NCBI GenBank assembly: GCA_963691835.1
Contig: OY829383.1
Location: 1,116,001-1,180,000 of the forward strand
Length of the DNA: 64,000 nucleotides
DNA from: G963691835 sp963691835
GTDB lineage: Bacteria; Pseudomonadota; Alphaproteobacteria; Thalassobaculales; Thalassobaculaceae
Direction: 5' to 3'
Below are positions 63,347 through 64,000 of this stretch, in pieces (the first letter of the stretch is position 1; every line of letters begins with the position of its first letter). The notes under the pieces are model-generated. The model was not told the DNA's origin. It was given only the letters and a program-made list of their open reading frames with translations, and searched no databases. The translations under genes were made by a program, and so were the position numbers.

Positions 63347-64000
63347 ATGACCGATATGAAATACATGGCACCCGGCACCCTCGATGAGGCGGTGAAAGCC
63401 TTCGCCGAGGCAGACGGGGCCGCCCGCATTCTGGCCGGTGGTACGGATCTTCTCGTACAGATGCGCGCCGGCATGATCGAGCCGGGGCTGGTCGTCGACA
63501 TCAAGAAGATCCCGGAGATGACGGCCGTCACGGAAAACCCGGACGGCAGCATGGTCGTCGGTGCGGCTGTCTCCGGTGCCACGCTGGCGGAGCATCCCCG
63601 TTTCGGAAGCGTTTGGCCGGGTGTGCTGGAAGCGCTCAACCTGATCGGCTCCGATCAGATCCAGGGGCGCGCGTCAGCCGGTGGGAACCTCTGCAACGGC
63701 TCCCCCGCCGGCGATAGTGTTCCGGCAATGGTCGCCGCGGGCGCGATGGTCACAATCCAGGGCCCCAACGGCCGCCGGACAATACCGGTCGAGGACGTTC
63801 CAGCCGGTCCCGGCAGGACGACGCTGGCACCCGGCGAGATCCTTGTTAGCTTCACCTTGCCCGCCAGGGGACCGGGCTCCAGTGACGCCTATCTCCGGAT
63901 GATCCCCCGTACCGAGATGGACATCGCCGTCGTCGGCTGTGCCGTGAACCTGACGATGGAGAACGGGACATGCACCGCCGCGCGGGTCAGCCTCGGTGCC
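63347..64000 (+). CDS. FAD-binding (medium) subunit of xanthine dehydrogenase/CO dehydrogenase-type molybdenum hydroxylase, 3' truncated
   Basis: The first 218 codons of a CoxM/XdhB-like FAD subunit; the frame is open to the window end. MKYMAPGTLDEAVKAFAE, ILAGGTDLLVQMRAG and the flavin-binding GRASAGGNLCNGSPAGDSVP match the family. These subunits pass electrons from a molybdenum centre through 2Fe-2S to an acceptor. ATG 63347 has GGGG 6 bases upstream; ATG 63356 is an alternative. The large molybdopterin and Fe-S subunits should lie just beyond the window. Confidence 0.9.
   Translation, partial: MTDMKYMAPGTLDEAVKAFAEADGAARILAGGTDLLVQMRAGMIEPGLVVDIKKIPEMTAVTENPDGSMVVGAAVSGATLAEHPRFGSVWPGVLEALNLIGSDQIQGRASAGGNLCNGSPAGDSVPAMVAAGAMVTIQGPNGRRTIPVEDVPAGPGRTTLAPGEILVSFTLPARGPGSSDAYLRMIPRTEMDIAVVGCAVNLTMENGTCTAARVSLGA

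Overview
The window is a 64 kb piece of an alphaproteobacterial chromosome with high GC content. The assignment rests on gene content: a Usg-family protein, an NDUFA9-like complex I epimerase next to groESL, a canonical sdhCDAB operon, a B12-dependent ribonucleotide reductase, and a metallophosphoesterase/glycosyltransferase pair resembling PlcP-Agt. A Rhodospirillales-like marine or halotolerant organism fits, but the genus cannot be named from sequence alone. Genes are densely packed on both strands, with no rRNA, tRNA or CRISPR array. The only mobile element seen is one IS5-family insertion.

Region 1 (1-10 kb): the 3' end of nrdJ, a GT2 glycosyltransferase, a DUF1178 protein, an unusual class III aminotransferase fused to a short-chain dehydrogenase with a methyltransferase overlapping its 3' end, and an RND efflux pair (adaptor plus permease). 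Region 2 (10-31 kb) is a surface-glycan and secretion island. It holds a type I secretion ATPase and HlyD adaptor in one operon with a TPR glycosyltransferase, a series of GT4, GT8-like, GT1-like and GT9 glycosyltransferases, a PilZ protein, a complete dTDP-rhamnose set (rfbCBDA) and an M23 peptidase. Taken together these genes could build a rhamnose-containing glycan and may glycosylate a type I secreted protein; that link is inference.

Region 3 (31-43 kb): cobalamin genes (cobT, cobS, a CobC-like phosphatase, cobK) mixed with SYLF, SCO-family, phosphodiesterase-like and MATE genes, then a three-domain flavin/2Fe-2S oxidoreductase with palindromes upstream. The cobalamin genes match the B12 need of NrdJ. 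Region 4 (43-53 kb): a second PilZ protein, usg, groESL behind a CIRCE operator, an NDUFA9-like protein, the PlcP/Agt-like pair opposite a diacylglycerol-kinase-like gene (a plausible membrane-lipid remodelling set), a YHS protein, Hsp20 and a TPR38-like protein.

Region 5 (53-64 kb): a PAS_5-like gene split by a 933-bp IS5-family element whose clean removal restores the frame, pdxY, a CoA-ester lyase, an 875-bp stretch without a convincing gene, sdhCDAB, an SDR, an exported amidohydrolase, a YdhR-like protein, and the start of a molybdenum-hydroxylase FAD subunit that runs off the end.

The most interesting items are the aminotransferase-SDR fusion, the T1SS/glycosyltransferase operon, the PlcP/Agt-like pair with an apparent CTG start, the precisely reconstructable IS insertion, the 171-bp convergent overlap of two GT9 genes, and the unexplained structured region before sdhC.
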